A stretch of DNA of 32,076 bases from the NCBI GenBank assembly GCA_038232275.1, contig JBBSIC010000036.1:1-32076 (forward strand). Reading direction: 5' to 3'. This document shows positions 23,373 through 30,216 of this stretch, piece after piece (the first letter of the stretch is position 1; the number at the start of each line of letters is the position of its first letter). Source of the DNA: DATLGB01 sp038232275. Lineage in GTDB: Bacteria > Actinomycetota > Thermoleophilia > Solirubrobacterales > Solirubrobacteraceae. The translations under genes and the position numbers were made by a program. The notes under the pieces were generated by a model that ran no database searches, was not told where the DNA came from, and saw only the letters and a program-made list of their open reading frames with translations.

Positions 23373-23630
23373 GTGCCGCGCCACATCGTGCTCTTCTCCA
23401 CCGAGGCCTGCACGTTCTGCGTGCACGCGAAGTCGCTGCTCACCAAGCGCGGCGTGCGGTTCGAAGAGGTCAGCCTCAGCGACCATCCGGCCCTCCAGGT
23501 CGAGCTGGCGAGCATCACGGGTCTGACGAGCTTCCCCCAGATCGTCGTCGACGGCGAGGCGCTCGGCGGCCTGAACGAGCTCCGGGCAGCCGACAAGGAC
23601 GGCACCCTCGCGGCCTGGGCCGCCGACTAG
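23373..23630 (+). CDS. Glutaredoxin-like protein
   Basis: An 85-residue thioredoxin-fold redox protein. The active site is STEACTFCVHAKSLL (C13 and C16, a CxxC with Thr-Phe between). The cis-proline loop LTSFPQIVVDG is at 51-61, followed by the glutaredoxin-type GGLNEL at 66-71. It could be a glutaredoxin or a mycoredoxin-type enzyme using mycothiol; the CTFC motif does not settle which. The GTG at 23373 is chosen because the fold begins there and a -10 hexamer lies 7 nt upstream. It ends one base before the convergent hydrolase stop. Confidence 0.9.
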   Translation: MPRHIVLFSTEACTFCVHAKSLLTKRGVRFEEVSLSDHPALQVELASITGLTSFPQIVVDGEALGGLNELRAADKDGTLAAWAAD

Positions 23631-23631
23631 G

Positions 23632-24414
23632 TCAAGACGCCGCCTCGCCGATCACCCGCGAGAGCTGGGCCCCCTGCCAGGCCAGCGGCGAGGCCCCGGG
23701 CTCCTCGCTGACCAGTCGCGCGCCGTCGATCGTGTGCGCGTAGCGCTCGCCCACGGCGTAGGGGTGCTCCGGATCGGCCTCGTCGCGGCTGGCGACCACG
23801 GTCACCGGGAACTCGAGGGCGGCGAGGTCGTCCCAGGCCTCGAAGGGCCGCGAGCGCGGGACGGCGCGCAGGGCGTCGGCGACCGCGCCGAGGTGCTCGT
23901 GCTCGCCGAGGCGCTGCCGGATGACCCGCTGCACCGTCGCGCGCCAGCGCTCGGGCGTCGGCGGCGTGCCGTAGGCGGCGAGGAAGCCGTCGATCCCGCC
24001 AGCGCGCAGGCCGTCGGACAGCGCGTCCCAGTGCTCGAGGCGCGCCGCGCCCTCGGGGTCGAAGGCCGGGGTGATCAGGACCGCGGCCTGGACGCGCTCC
24101 GGGTGCGCGAGCGCGAGCCGCACGATCGTGTGGGCGCCCATCGACGCGCCGGCGAGGACCGCGCGCCCGACCTCCTGGTCGTCGAGCAGCGCGAGCAGGT
24201 CGCCCGCGAGCGCCGCGTAGTCGTAGGCCTCCCCGGGCGACGAGCGGCCGTGTCCGCGAGCGTCGTAGGCCAGGACGCGGTGGCCGCCGCGCTCCAGCGC
24301 GCGCGAGCCCATCACGACGTAGCGGCGGGTCGCGGTCAGTCCGTGCAGCAGGACGACGGGCGTGCCCTCGCCGGCGTCGCTTCCCGACAGCCCTGAGACC
24401 TCGAAGTCCGCCAC
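23632..24414 (-). CDS. Alpha/beta-hydrolase fold protein
   Basis: A 260-residue hydrolase: VVLLHGLTATRRYVV (oxyanion region, 20-34), LAYDARGHGRSSPG, and the nucleophile elbow LAGASMGAHT with S91. A cap and the acid-bearing strand VTVVASRDEADPEHP follow. The usual catalytic His near the C-terminus is not obvious: the last 30 residues (ARLVSEEPGASPLAWQ…) contain no histidine, so the enzyme may use a different residue or not be a standard hydrolase. The GTG at 24414 is chosen because TAGTGT lies 7 nt upstream; a GTG nine bases earlier would overlap that element. It is divergent from the thioredoxin gene. Confidence 0.85.
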   Translation of the reverse strand: MADFEVSGLSGSDAGEGTPVVLLHGLTATRRYVVMGSRALERGGHRVLAYDARGHGRSSPGEAYDYAALAGDLLALLDDQEVGRAVLAGASMGAHTIVRLALAHPERVQAAVLITPAFDPEGAARLEHWDALSDGLRAGGIDGFLAAYGTPPTPERWRATVQRVIRQRLGEHEHLGAVADALRAVPRSRPFEAWDDLAALEFPVTVVASRDEADPEHPYAVGERYAHTIDGARLVSEEPGASPLAWQGAQLSRVIGEAAS

Positions 24415-24421
24415 GCGACGC

Positions 24422-24427
24422 ACACTA
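24422..24427 (-). promoter_or_regulatory. -10 element (TAGTGT) for the alpha/beta hydrolase gene
   Basis: TAGTGT on the minus strand is followed by 7 nt and the GTG at 24414. It overlaps the oppositely directed -10 of the thioredoxin gene by two bases, so the two promoters probably exclude each other. Confidence 0.5.
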
Positions 24428-24431
24428 CCCT
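24426..24431 (+). promoter_or_regulatory. -10 element (TACCCT) for the CnoX-like thioredoxin gene
   Basis: TACCCT is followed by 7 nt and the ATG at 24439, the leaderless spacing. Confidence 0.5.
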
Positions 24432-24438
24432 CACGAAA

Positions 24439-25179
24439 ATGGTCGTCGACGTCACCGAGCAGGACTTCGCGCAGGAGGTCATCGAGCGCTCGCGGCAGCT
24501 GCCCGTGGTCGTGGACTTCTGGGCGGAGTGGTGCGCTCCGTGCCGGTCGCTGACGCCCGTGCTCGAGCAGGCCGCCGCCGACCGCGAGGGGAAGGTCGTC
24601 CTCGCCAAGCTCGACACCGAGGCCAACCAGGGCATCGCCCAGGCCTTCGAGGTCAAGAGCATCCCGGCCGTCAAGGCGTTCCGCGACGGCCAGGTCGTGG
24701 CGGAGTTCGTCGGCGCCCAGCCGCCCGGGAAGGTCAGGCAGTTCTTCGACGCGCTCGTGCCGAGCGAGGCGGAGGAGCTCGTCGCCGCGGGCGGCGAGGA
24801 CAACCTGCGCCGCGCGCTCGCCCTCGAGCCCGCCAACACGCCGGCCGCCGTCGCGCTCGCGCAGCTGCTGCACGAGCGCGGCGACTGCGAGGAGGCGATG
24901 AAGCTGCTCGACAGCCGCCCGGGCTTCGCCGCCGAGGGCCTGCTGTCGCGGATCCGGCTCGAGGATGCCGATCCCGCCCTCCAGATCGCCTTCAAGCGCA
25001 TGGACGACGACGACGTGGCGGGCGGCCTCGACGCGCTGATCGCCGCGATCGCCGCAGCCGGCGACCAGGAGCGCAAGGACGAGCTGCGCCGCGCGGTCGT
25101 CGGCAAGCTGGACGAGCTGGGGGTCGAGCACCCCGTGGCGCGCGAGTCGCGCCGCAAGCTCGCCAGCGCGCTGTACTAG
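24439..25179 (+). CDS. Thioredoxin with TPR-like tail (CnoX/YbbN-like)
   Basis: A 246-residue protein with an N-terminal thioredoxin domain (1-110) and a helical TPR-like C-terminal domain (about 115-246: RRALALEPANTPAAVALAQLL, and the YbbN-typical AFKRMDDDDVAGGLDALI and ARESRRKLASALY). The active site WAEWCAPCRSLTP (C32, C35) is complete. The family acts as chaperedoxins that protect proteins from oxidative aggregation and hand them to GroEL or DnaK; here the intact CxxC suggests redox activity as well. The ATG is preceded by TACCCT at 7 nt. The stop shares CTAG with the next, convergent gene. Confidence 0.92.
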   Translation: MVVDVTEQDFAQEVIERSRQLPVVVDFWAEWCAPCRSLTPVLEQAAADREGKVVLAKLDTEANQGIAQAFEVKSIPAVKAFRDGQVVAEFVGAQPPGKVRQFFDALVPSEAEELVAAGGEDNLRRALALEPANTPAAVALAQLLHERGDCEEAMKLLDSRPGFAAEGLLSRIRLEDADPALQIAFKRMDDDDVAGGLDALIAAIAAAGDQERKDELRRAVVGKLDELGVEHPVARESRRKLASALY

Positions 25180-25559
25180 TGCTCGTGCTCGCTGCCCTCG
25201 CCGAAAGCGCCCTCGAGCACCTCCAGCGCGAGCAGTTGCGCGGGGGTCCCGGCGACCTCGCCCTCCCCCACCTCCTCGAGCTGCGGTGAGAACTCGACGG
25301 CGACGTCGACCTCCTCCTCCTCGCCGGCCTCGGAGTCGGTGAGCGTGATCGTCGCCCGGCCGCGGCCCTGGGCGAGGTGCTCCCCGGCCAGCTCGCCCGC
25401 CGCGCGCAGCATCTGCTCGGCGAGCCGCAGGTCCTCGGCGCCCGGCCCGCGGCCGTTGTGACGCGCGTGCGCCTGAGCAGCGGCCCAGATGCGCTTGCGG
25501 TCCTCCTCGCCGGCCGGCTGGATGCCCGCGGCGGCCTCGATCTCCTCTGGCGTCGGCAT
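25176..25559 (-). CDS. Hypothetical acidic protein (127 aa)
   Basis: I do not recognise a family. The protein is strongly acidic: a helical N-terminal half (PEEIEAAAGIQPAGEEDRKRIWAAAQAHARHN… LRLAEQMLRAAGELAGEHL) and a C-terminal half with ATITLTDSEAGEEEEVDVAVEF followed by a helix and a His/Glu tail. It has no signal or membrane segment. The ATG at 25559 has TAGCGT 7 nt upstream, and the stop lies in a CTAG shared with the thioredoxin gene; both support a real gene. It is divergent from dinB across 34 nt that hold the LexA-like box. Confidence 0.7.
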   Translation of the reverse strand: MPTPEEIEAAAGIQPAGEEDRKRIWAAAQAHARHNGRGPGAEDLRLAEQMLRAAGELAGEHLAQGRGRATITLTDSEAGEEEEVDVAVEFSPQLEEVGEGEVAGTPAQLLALEVLEGAFGEGSEHEH

Positions 25560-25566
25560 CGCGTCC

Positions 25567-25572
25567 ACGCTA
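25567..25572 (-). promoter_or_regulatory. -10 element (TAGCGT) for the acidic orphan gene
   Basis: TAGCGT on the minus strand is followed by 7 nt and the ATG at 25559. Confidence 0.5.
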
Positions 25573-25576
25573 GCCA

Positions 25577-25590
25577 CGATCATGTGTTCG
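25577..25590 (+). promoter_or_regulatory. LexA (SOS) box-like site at the dinB start
   Basis: CGATCATGTGTTCG differs at one position from the Gram-positive/actinobacterial SOS box CGAACRNRYGTTCG. It overlaps a -10-like GATCAT (25578-25583) that lies 10 nt before the GTG at 25594. It fits LexA repression of DNA polymerase IV. Confidence 0.55.
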
Positions 25591-25593
25591 CAC

Positions 25594-26661
25594 GTGGCTG
25601 AGCCCCGGACCGTCATCGCCCACATGGACATGGACGCCTTCTACGCGTCCGTCGAGCTGCTGCGCCGTCCCGGGCTGCGCGGCAAGCCGGTGATCGTCTC
25701 GGGCAACGGCCCGCGCAGCGTGGTCACGACGGCGACCTACGAGGCGCGCAGGTTCGGGGTGGGGTCGGCGATGCCCACCGCGCGCGCGCTGCGGCTGTGT
25801 CCGCAGGCGGTCCTCATCCCGCCCGACTTCACCGCCTACCGCGACGCCAGCCGGCGCGTCTGGGCGGTCGTCCGGCGCCACGTCGACGTCGTGGAGCAGT
25901 GCGGCATGGACGAGGGCTACCTCGACCTCAGCGGCCACCTGGCCCCGAAGGCGGCGCTGCGGGGCATGATCTCGGAGATCCGCGCGGAGACCGGGTTGGG
26001 GGCAAGCGTCGGGATCGGGCCGAACAAGCTCGTCGCGAAGGTCGGCTCGGACGCGGAGAAGCCGCTGGGCTTCGTCGCCCTCAGCCGGGAGATGGCCTGC
26101 GAGCGCTTCGCCGGCCATTCCCCCGGGCTGATTCCCGGGATCGGCCCGAAGACGGTGCTCAAGCTCGCGGCCCTGGGGATCGAGTCGCTCGGCGCGCTGG
26201 CCCGGTGCGACGAGGGCTTTCTGGCCGAGCACTTCGGTCCCAACCACGGGCGCGACCTGCTGCACCGCTCCCAGTTTCGCGGCTCGACCCGCGTGGCCAC
26301 CGAGCACGTCGCCGTCTCGGAGTCCTGCGAGCGGACCTTCGACCGCGACATCCACGACCGCGAGGAGCTCGAGGAGAGGCTCCTGGGACTGGCGGGGACG
26401 CTGTGCGAGCGACTGCAGCGAGCCGACCGGCGCGGGCGCACGATCGCGATCAAGGTCCGCCTGGACGACTGGACCACCGTGACGCGGGCGCGGACCGTGA
26501 CCGTGGCGACCAACGACGAGCCGACCGTCGCCCGGACCGCCCTCGAGCTGCTGCGCGAGTACGGCCCGAGCCGGCCGGTGCGGCTGCTGGGCGTGCGCGT
26601 CGCCTCCCTGGCGCAACCGGGGGGCGACGCGCAGCTGGCTCTCGACCTCAGCGCGTCGTGA
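25594..26661 (+). CDS. dinB: DNA polymerase IV (Y-family)
   Basis: A ~355-residue translesion polymerase. The palm opens TVIAHMDMDAFYASVELLR with the first catalytic Asp pair. The steric and fingers segment follows (GPRSVVTTATYEARRFGVGSAMP), then the second metal site CGMDEGYLDLSG, the thumb with helix-hairpin-helix (PGIGPKTVLKLAALGI) and the little-finger domain (…SESCERTFDRDI to the end). The C-terminus is short and no clear beta-clamp motif was seen. GTG 25594 is preferred to ATG 25582 because the ATG lies inside the LexA-like box. The last 14 nt overlap the convergent RlpA-like gene. Confidence 0.93.
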   Translation: MAEPRTVIAHMDMDAFYASVELLRRPGLRGKPVIVSGNGPRSVVTTATYEARRFGVGSAMPTARALRLCPQAVLIPPDFTAYRDASRRVWAVVRRHVDVVEQCGMDEGYLDLSGHLAPKAALRGMISEIRAETGLGASVGIGPNKLVAKVGSDAEKPLGFVALSREMACERFAGHSPGLIPGIGPKTVLKLAALGIESLGALARCDEGFLAEHFGPNHGRDLLHRSQFRGSTRVATEHVAVSESCERTFDRDIHDREELEERLLGLAGTLCERLQRADRRGRTIAIKVRLDDWTTVTRARTVTVATNDEPTVARTALELLREYGPSRPVRLLGVRVASLAQPGGDAQLALDLSAS

Positions 26662-27547
26662 GGATGGAGCCGGTGCCGCGAAAGCCCAGCCTCCGGGCGG
26701 TGGCGGCCGTGAGGTCGTACTCGCGGCCGCCGACGTAGGGGCCGCGGTCGACGACGCGGACCCGGACGGCCCGGTGGCCGTGGCGCAGGCTGACCCGGCT
26801 GCCACACGGAAGCGACTTGTTGGCCACGCCGAGCGTGCCGGCGTCGAGCGTGCCCCCGCAGGCGAGGTGGGCGCCGTAGAGGCCGGGCCCGTACCACGAG
26901 GCCTGCGCTGAGCGGTAGACGTTCAGCCGGCCGGCGTGGCGCGAGCGGCCACCGGACACGATGCGCGTCGGCGCGCTCATCGTCGAGCGCGGGCGCGTGC
27001 GCAGCGCGAAGCGCCCGCTGCGGCGCGGGGTCGTCCGTGCCAGCGTGGCCCAGTGCCCGTCGCGGCGGACCTGCAGGCGCACGGGCCGGCCCGCGGCGCC
27101 GCGGCCCTTGACGACGGCGGTCTGGCCCGTGCGGACGTGCAGCCGGCGGCCACCGACCTTCAGCGGCGCGCTCGAGGAGACCTTCACCGCGATCTCCCGA
27201 GAGATCGCGGGGGCCGTCGCCTTGGGCGGCAGCACCCAGACGCGCAGCGAGCCGGAGCCCGGCACCGCGTGGGCGACCCGGTAGCGGTCGCCGTGGCCGA
27301 CGGTCGTCCGGGCGAGTGCCTGGTACCCGGCAGCGCCGGACGGGCGGTACTCGAGCGCGAGCGGACGCCCGTAGGACGTCTGGGCCTTGCCCGTCACGAC
27401 AACGCGCCCGCCGGGGGCCGGCGTCCTGTCCGCGACCGCGATCGAGGGGGTCGAGTCCGGAGCGGCGGGCTCGGCGGCCGCGGCGCTCACGGTTGCTGTG
27501 AAAAGCGTGCCGGCGGTGACGCCGACGCGCGCGATAGTCCTGGGAAT
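26648..27547 (-). CDS. Secreted RlpA-like (double-psi beta-barrel) cell-wall protein, apparent ATT start
   Basis: A ~299-residue exported protein. From an ATT at 27547 the frame gives PRTIARVGVTAGTLFTATVSAAAA, a good signal peptide cleaved before EPAAPDS. Two beta-rich stretches (about 30-190, e.g. GGRVVVTGKAQTSYGRPLAL and LKVGGRRLHVRTGQTAVV) precede a C-terminal RlpA-like double-psi barrel (about 215-299: QASWYGPGLYGAHLACGGTL, CGSRVSLRHG, RVVDRGPYVGGREYDLT). The Asp in VVDRGPY matches the family's active-site position; RlpA members act on peptidoglycan. No ATG, GTG or TTG exists between the in-frame TGA and the GTG at 27490, which would remove the signal. GAGGAGG lies 7 nt before the ATT. 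A ydaO riboswitch lies just upstream. Confidence 0.85.
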   Translation of the reverse strand: MPRTIARVGVTAGTLFTATVSAAAAEPAAPDSTPSIAVADRTPAPGGRVVVTGKAQTSYGRPLALEYRPSGAAGYQALARTTVGHGDRYRVAHAVPGSGSLRVWVLPPKATAPAISREIAVKVSSSAPLKVGGRRLHVRTGQTAVVKGRGAAGRPVRLQVRRDGHWATLARTTPRRSGRFALRTRPRSTMSAPTRIVSGGRSRHAGRLNVYRSAQASWYGPGLYGAHLACGGTLDAGTLGVANKSLPCGSRVSLRHGHRAVRVRVVDRGPYVGGREYDLTAATARRLGFRGTGSILTTR

Positions 27548-27554
27548 CGAGGAA

Positions 27555-27561
27555 CCTCCTC
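27555..27561 (-). promoter_or_regulatory. Ribosome binding site (GAGGAGG) that decides an ATT start
   Basis: GAGGAGG on the minus strand ends 7 nt before ATT at 27547-27545. It is one of the strongest Shine-Dalgarno sequences in the window, and no canonical start codon lies at proper spacing in the RlpA frame. Confidence 0.7.
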
Positions 27562-27573
27562 AGTTCTCGACCT

Positions 27574-27706
27574 TGGGCGCCTACGGGGTTAGCTGTCGGG
27601 CTCGCGGGAGTGCCGCTACGGCCGCATCAGCGGCCGATTCGCCCCGGCCCCGGCACCTGCGCGCCGCGGCAGTGGGTCCCCCGTCCGCCGGCGCATCGTG
27701 CGCCCA
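27574..27706 (-). ncRNA. Cyclic di-AMP riboswitch (ydaO/yuaA type)
   Basis: The conserved ydaO blocks occur in order on the minus strand: GGGGGACCCAC (27682-27672), GGGGCGAATCGGCC (27645-27632), a CACTCCCGCGAGCCCG segment (about 27612-27597) and ACAGCTAACCCCGTAGGCG (about 27597-27579). The closing helix P1 is formed by TGGGCGC (27706-27700) and GCGCCCA (27580-27574), which are exactly complementary. The ribosome site of the RlpA-like gene follows 13 nt later. This class is known to turn off cell-wall hydrolase and Rpf/RlpA-type genes in actinobacteria when c-di-AMP is high. Confidence 0.9.
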
Positions 27707-27719
27707 CGGCTCGGCAGGT

Positions 27720-27733
27720 CGAACATCTGTTCG
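27720..27733 (-). promoter_or_regulatory. LexA (SOS) box ahead of the riboswitch
   Basis: CGAACAGATGTTCG on the minus strand (CGAACATCTGTTCG on plus) matches CGAACRNRYGTTCG at every position. It overlaps a TTGACG -35-like element (27737-27732, minus strand) and sits 13 nt before the riboswitch. A clear -10 was not found, so the exact promoter is uncertain. Confidence 0.6.
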
Positions 27734-27821
27734 TCAAGACACCTACCCACGCCGGTCGGAGCGGTGACCTGACTGTGCGCCACCGCACACTGCGCCGGCA
27801 GCGAACGCCGCCGCCGGCGAA

Positions 27822-27831
27822 GTTTGCAAAC
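27822..27831. promoter_or_regulatory. GTTTGCAAAC palindrome
   Basis: A perfect 10-bp AT-rich palindrome in a GC-rich spacer, 28 nt before the GTG of the DUF3105-like gene. It is a possible operator; no regulator is assigned. Confidence 0.3.
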
Positions 27832-27858
27832 GTCCGTGCCACGAAGCACACTCAGCGC

Positions 27859-28353
27859 GTGCGCCGCCTCCTCCCCGCCCTCGTCGGCCTGGTCCTCGTC
27901 GTGGGCGGGATCTATGCATTGCTGACCGTCGTCAACCACCGCGATTCCGGCGAGCTGCAGACGGACCTGTCCGGCCAGGGCCCGGGGACGCCGGAGAGCA
28001 CGCCGGGCAACCCGCCGACCTCCGGCACGGTCGGCACCGCCAACCTGACGCACGAGACCGTGGTCGGCGATCCCGAGCTGGTGCATGCGCTGGCGCTCGG
28101 CGACGTCGCCTTCGTCTACGGCACGCCGCACCCGCCGTCGGCGCTCGTCCGGCTGCGCGACGAGCAGACCGGCGCGTTCGACCCCGAGCTGGCCGCGGCC
28201 GGCCAGACCGCCATCCTCGTCCACCGCCGGGGCGTCCGGGGCATCCAGGCGCTGGCCTGGAAGCGGCGCTACCAGGCCTCGGGCCCGGCCGATCCGCGGC
28301 TGCGCGAGTTCGTGGACGCGTGGCTGGGCAAGGGCCGCGGCCAAACCGGGTAG
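27859..28353 (+). CDS. Membrane-anchored DUF3105-like protein
   Basis: A 164-residue protein with an N-terminal signal anchor (VRRLLPALVGLVLVVGGIYALLTVV, 1-25), a Gly/Pro/Ser-rich linker and an outer domain. The domain shows DUF3105-like marks: NPPTSG near residue 53, ELVHALALGDVAFVYGTPHPPSALVRL, and VRGIQALAWKRRYQA with a closing helix REFVDAWLGKG. The histidine-rich HNLEHG block of typical members is replaced here (VHALALG), so it is a divergent member or a relative. The GTG at 27859 is chosen by the hydrophobic start; CACACT 6 nt upstream is a weak -10 candidate. nadE starts 11 nt after its stop, so they are probably cotranscribed. Confidence 0.7.
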   Translation: MRRLLPALVGLVLVVGGIYALLTVVNHRDSGELQTDLSGQGPGTPESTPGNPPTSGTVGTANLTHETVVGDPELVHALALGDVAFVYGTPHPPSALVRLRDEQTGAFDPELAAAGQTAILVHRRGVRGIQALAWKRRYQASGPADPRLREFVDAWLGKGRGQTG

Positions 28354-28364
28354 GCCACGCTCGC

Positions 28365-30089
28365 ATGATCGCCCCCCTCCACCTGGCGCTCGCCCAGGTC
28401 AACTCCCGCGTCGGCGACCTCGAGGGCAACGCCCGAAAGCTCCGCGAGTACATCGCCCGGGCCCGCGACGCGGGCGCCGAGATCGTCCTGTTCCCCGAGC
28501 TCGCGCTGTCCGGCTACCCGCCCGAGGACCTGCTGCTCAAGGAGCACTTCCTCGCCGCCTGTCGGGAGGCGCTCGAGGACGTCGCGCAGGAGGCGGACGG
28601 GATCGTCGCCCTCGTGGGCGTCCCCGAGCGCGCCCACGACGTCTACAACGGGCTCGCGGTCCTGGCCGGTGGCGAGGTGCGCGCCTGCTACCGCAAGAAC
28701 GACCTGCCCAACTACGGCGTCTTCGACGAGCAGCGCTACTTCCAGGCGGGCGAGTCCGGCGCGGTCGTCGAGCTCGGCGAGGCGCGCGTCGGGCTCACCA
28801 TCTGCGAGGACATCTGGACGCCGGGCCCGCCCGCGTCCGACGAGGCGCTCGCGGGCGCGCAGGTGATCCTCAACGCCTCGGCGTCCCCATATCACCGCCA
28901 CAAGGGCCTCGAGCGCGAGCGGATGATCATCCAGCGCGCGCGCGACAACCTCGCCGCGTTCGGCTTCTGCAACCTGGTCGGCGGCCAGGACTCGCTGGTC
29001 TTCGACGGCCACTCGCTCGTGATCGACCACGAGGGCGCCGTGCTCGCGCGCGCCCCGCAGTTCGCCGAGACGCTCGTCCACGCCACGGTCGATCTGCAGG
29101 CGGCGAGCACCGCCCGGCTGCGCGACGCTCGCCTGCGCCCGCCCGTGCACTCCCAGCTGCCCCAGGTCGACCCCCTGGCCGAGCTCGAGCGCTCCGCGCC
29201 GGAGCCCGAGGCGCCGCACGGCGAGGTCACCCCCGTGCTCGAGCCGCTCGCCGAGATCTACGCGGCGCTCGTGCTCGGCACGCGCGACTACGTGGAGAAA
29301 AACGGCTTCGAGCACGTCTGCCTCGGCCTCTCGGGCGGGATCGACTCGGCGCTCGTGCTGCTGATCGCCGCCGACGCGCTCGGGCCGGACCGCGTCACCG
29401 GCGTGACGATGCCGTCGCGCTACTCCTCGCGGGGCACGCAGTCCGACGCCAAGACGCTCGCCGACAACCTCGGCGTGGAGCTGCTGGAGATCGCGATCGA
29501 GCCGGCCTTCGAGGCCTACGAGGAGATGCTCGCCGGGGCCTTCGAGGGTCGCGAGGCCGACACCACCGAGGAGAACCTCCAGGCGCGCATCCGCGGCAAC
29601 CTGCTGATGGCGATGTCGAACAAGTTCGGCTGGCTCGTGCTCACGACCGGCAACAAGTCCGAGACCAGCGTGGGCTACTCGACGCTCTACGGCGACACGG
29701 CGGGCGGATTCGCCGTCATCCAGGACGTGCCCAAGACCGTCGTCTACGAGCTGGTCGACTTCCGCGGCGAGCGCGACGAGGCGCACCCGGTGCCGCGCTC
29801 GCTGATCGACCGGCCGCCGAGCGCCGAGCTGCGCCCGGATCAGAAGGACCAGGATTCCCTGCCGGACTACGACACGCTCGACCACATCCTCGAGCAGGCG
29901 ATCGAGCACGACGCCTCGCGCGCGCAGCTCGAGGCGCTCGGCTGCGAGCCCGGGGACTTCGAGAAGGTCCTGCGCCTGGTCGACCTCAACGAGTACAAGC
30001 GCCGCCAGCAGCCGCCCGGCATCAAGATCAGCCCGCGCGCCTTCGGCCGTGACCGGCGCATGCCGATCACGAACCGCTACCGCGGCTGA
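28365..30089 (+). CDS. nadE: Glutamine-dependent NAD(+) synthetase
   Basis: A 574-residue two-domain enzyme for the last step of NAD synthesis: deamido-NAD plus glutamine and ATP gives NAD. The N-terminal nitrilase-type glutaminase (1-260) has the Glu-Lys-Cys triad: E45 in FPELALSGYPPEDLL, K111 in CYRKNDLPNYGVFDE, and C147 in LTICEDIWTPG. The C-terminal synthetase (from about 290) has the P-loop LGLSGGIDSAL (323-328 SGGIDS), then MPSRYSSRGTQSDA and LTTGNKSETSVGYSTLYGD. The length is typical of the shorter bacterial two-domain form. The ATG at 28365 gives a normal N-terminus. The gene follows the DUF3105-like gene by 11 nt. Confidence 0.96.
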   Translation: MIAPLHLALAQVNSRVGDLEGNARKLREYIARARDAGAEIVLFPELALSGYPPEDLLLKEHFLAACREALEDVAQEADGIVALVGVPERAHDVYNGLAVLAGGEVRACYRKNDLPNYGVFDEQRYFQAGESGAVVELGEARVGLTICEDIWTPGPPASDEALAGAQVILNASASPYHRHKGLERERMIIQRARDNLAAFGFCNLVGGQDSLVFDGHSLVIDHEGAVLARAPQFAETLVHATVDLQAASTARLRDARLRPPVHSQLPQVDPLAELERSAPEPEAPHGEVTPVLEPLAEIYAALVLGTRDYVEKNGFEHVCLGLSGGIDSALVLLIAADALGPDRVTGVTMPSRYSSRGTQSDAKTLADNLGVELLEIAIEPAFEAYEEMLAGAFEGREADTTEENLQARIRGNLLMAMSNKFGWLVLTTGNKSETSVGYSTLYGDTAGGFAVIQDVPKTVVYELVDFRGERDEAHPVPRSLIDRPPSAELRPDQKDQDSLPDYDTLDHILEQAIEHDASRAQLEALGCEPGDFEKVLRLVDLNEYKRRQQPPGIKISPRAFGRDRRMPITNRYRG

Positions 30090-30156
30090 CCGGGCCGTGT
30101 TCGCGCCCGTCGACGCGCGGCGCAACAGCGCTCTGCACCGCGCCGCGACATCCGTC

Positions 30157-30189
30157 GCAGATACGGCATCTATTGCATGCCTGATCTGC
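30157..30189. terminator. Hairpin between nadE and the PaaI-type thioesterase
   Basis: GCAGAT and ATCTGC enclose a second stem, GGCAT-CTATTGC-ATGCC, with a 2x2 internal loop. It is the only obvious structure in the 127-nt space between two convergent genes, and it is more AT-rich than its surroundings. It is a probable bidirectional terminator; no T-run is present. Confidence 0.45.
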
Positions 30190-30216
30190 GGATGCCGGGC
30201 GGGCTCGAGTCCGCGC

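Noticed and set aside
28269..30125. Open frame of about 600 codons on the minus strand opposite nadE
   Set aside because: It is an antisense shadow. The plus strand has the complete nitrilase triad and SGGIDS motif.
30090..30216. Possible tRNA or small RNA gene between nadE and the thioesterase
   Set aside because: No cloverleaf, T-arm (GTTCRA) or CCA-type acceptor pattern could be formed; only a terminator-like hairpin is present.
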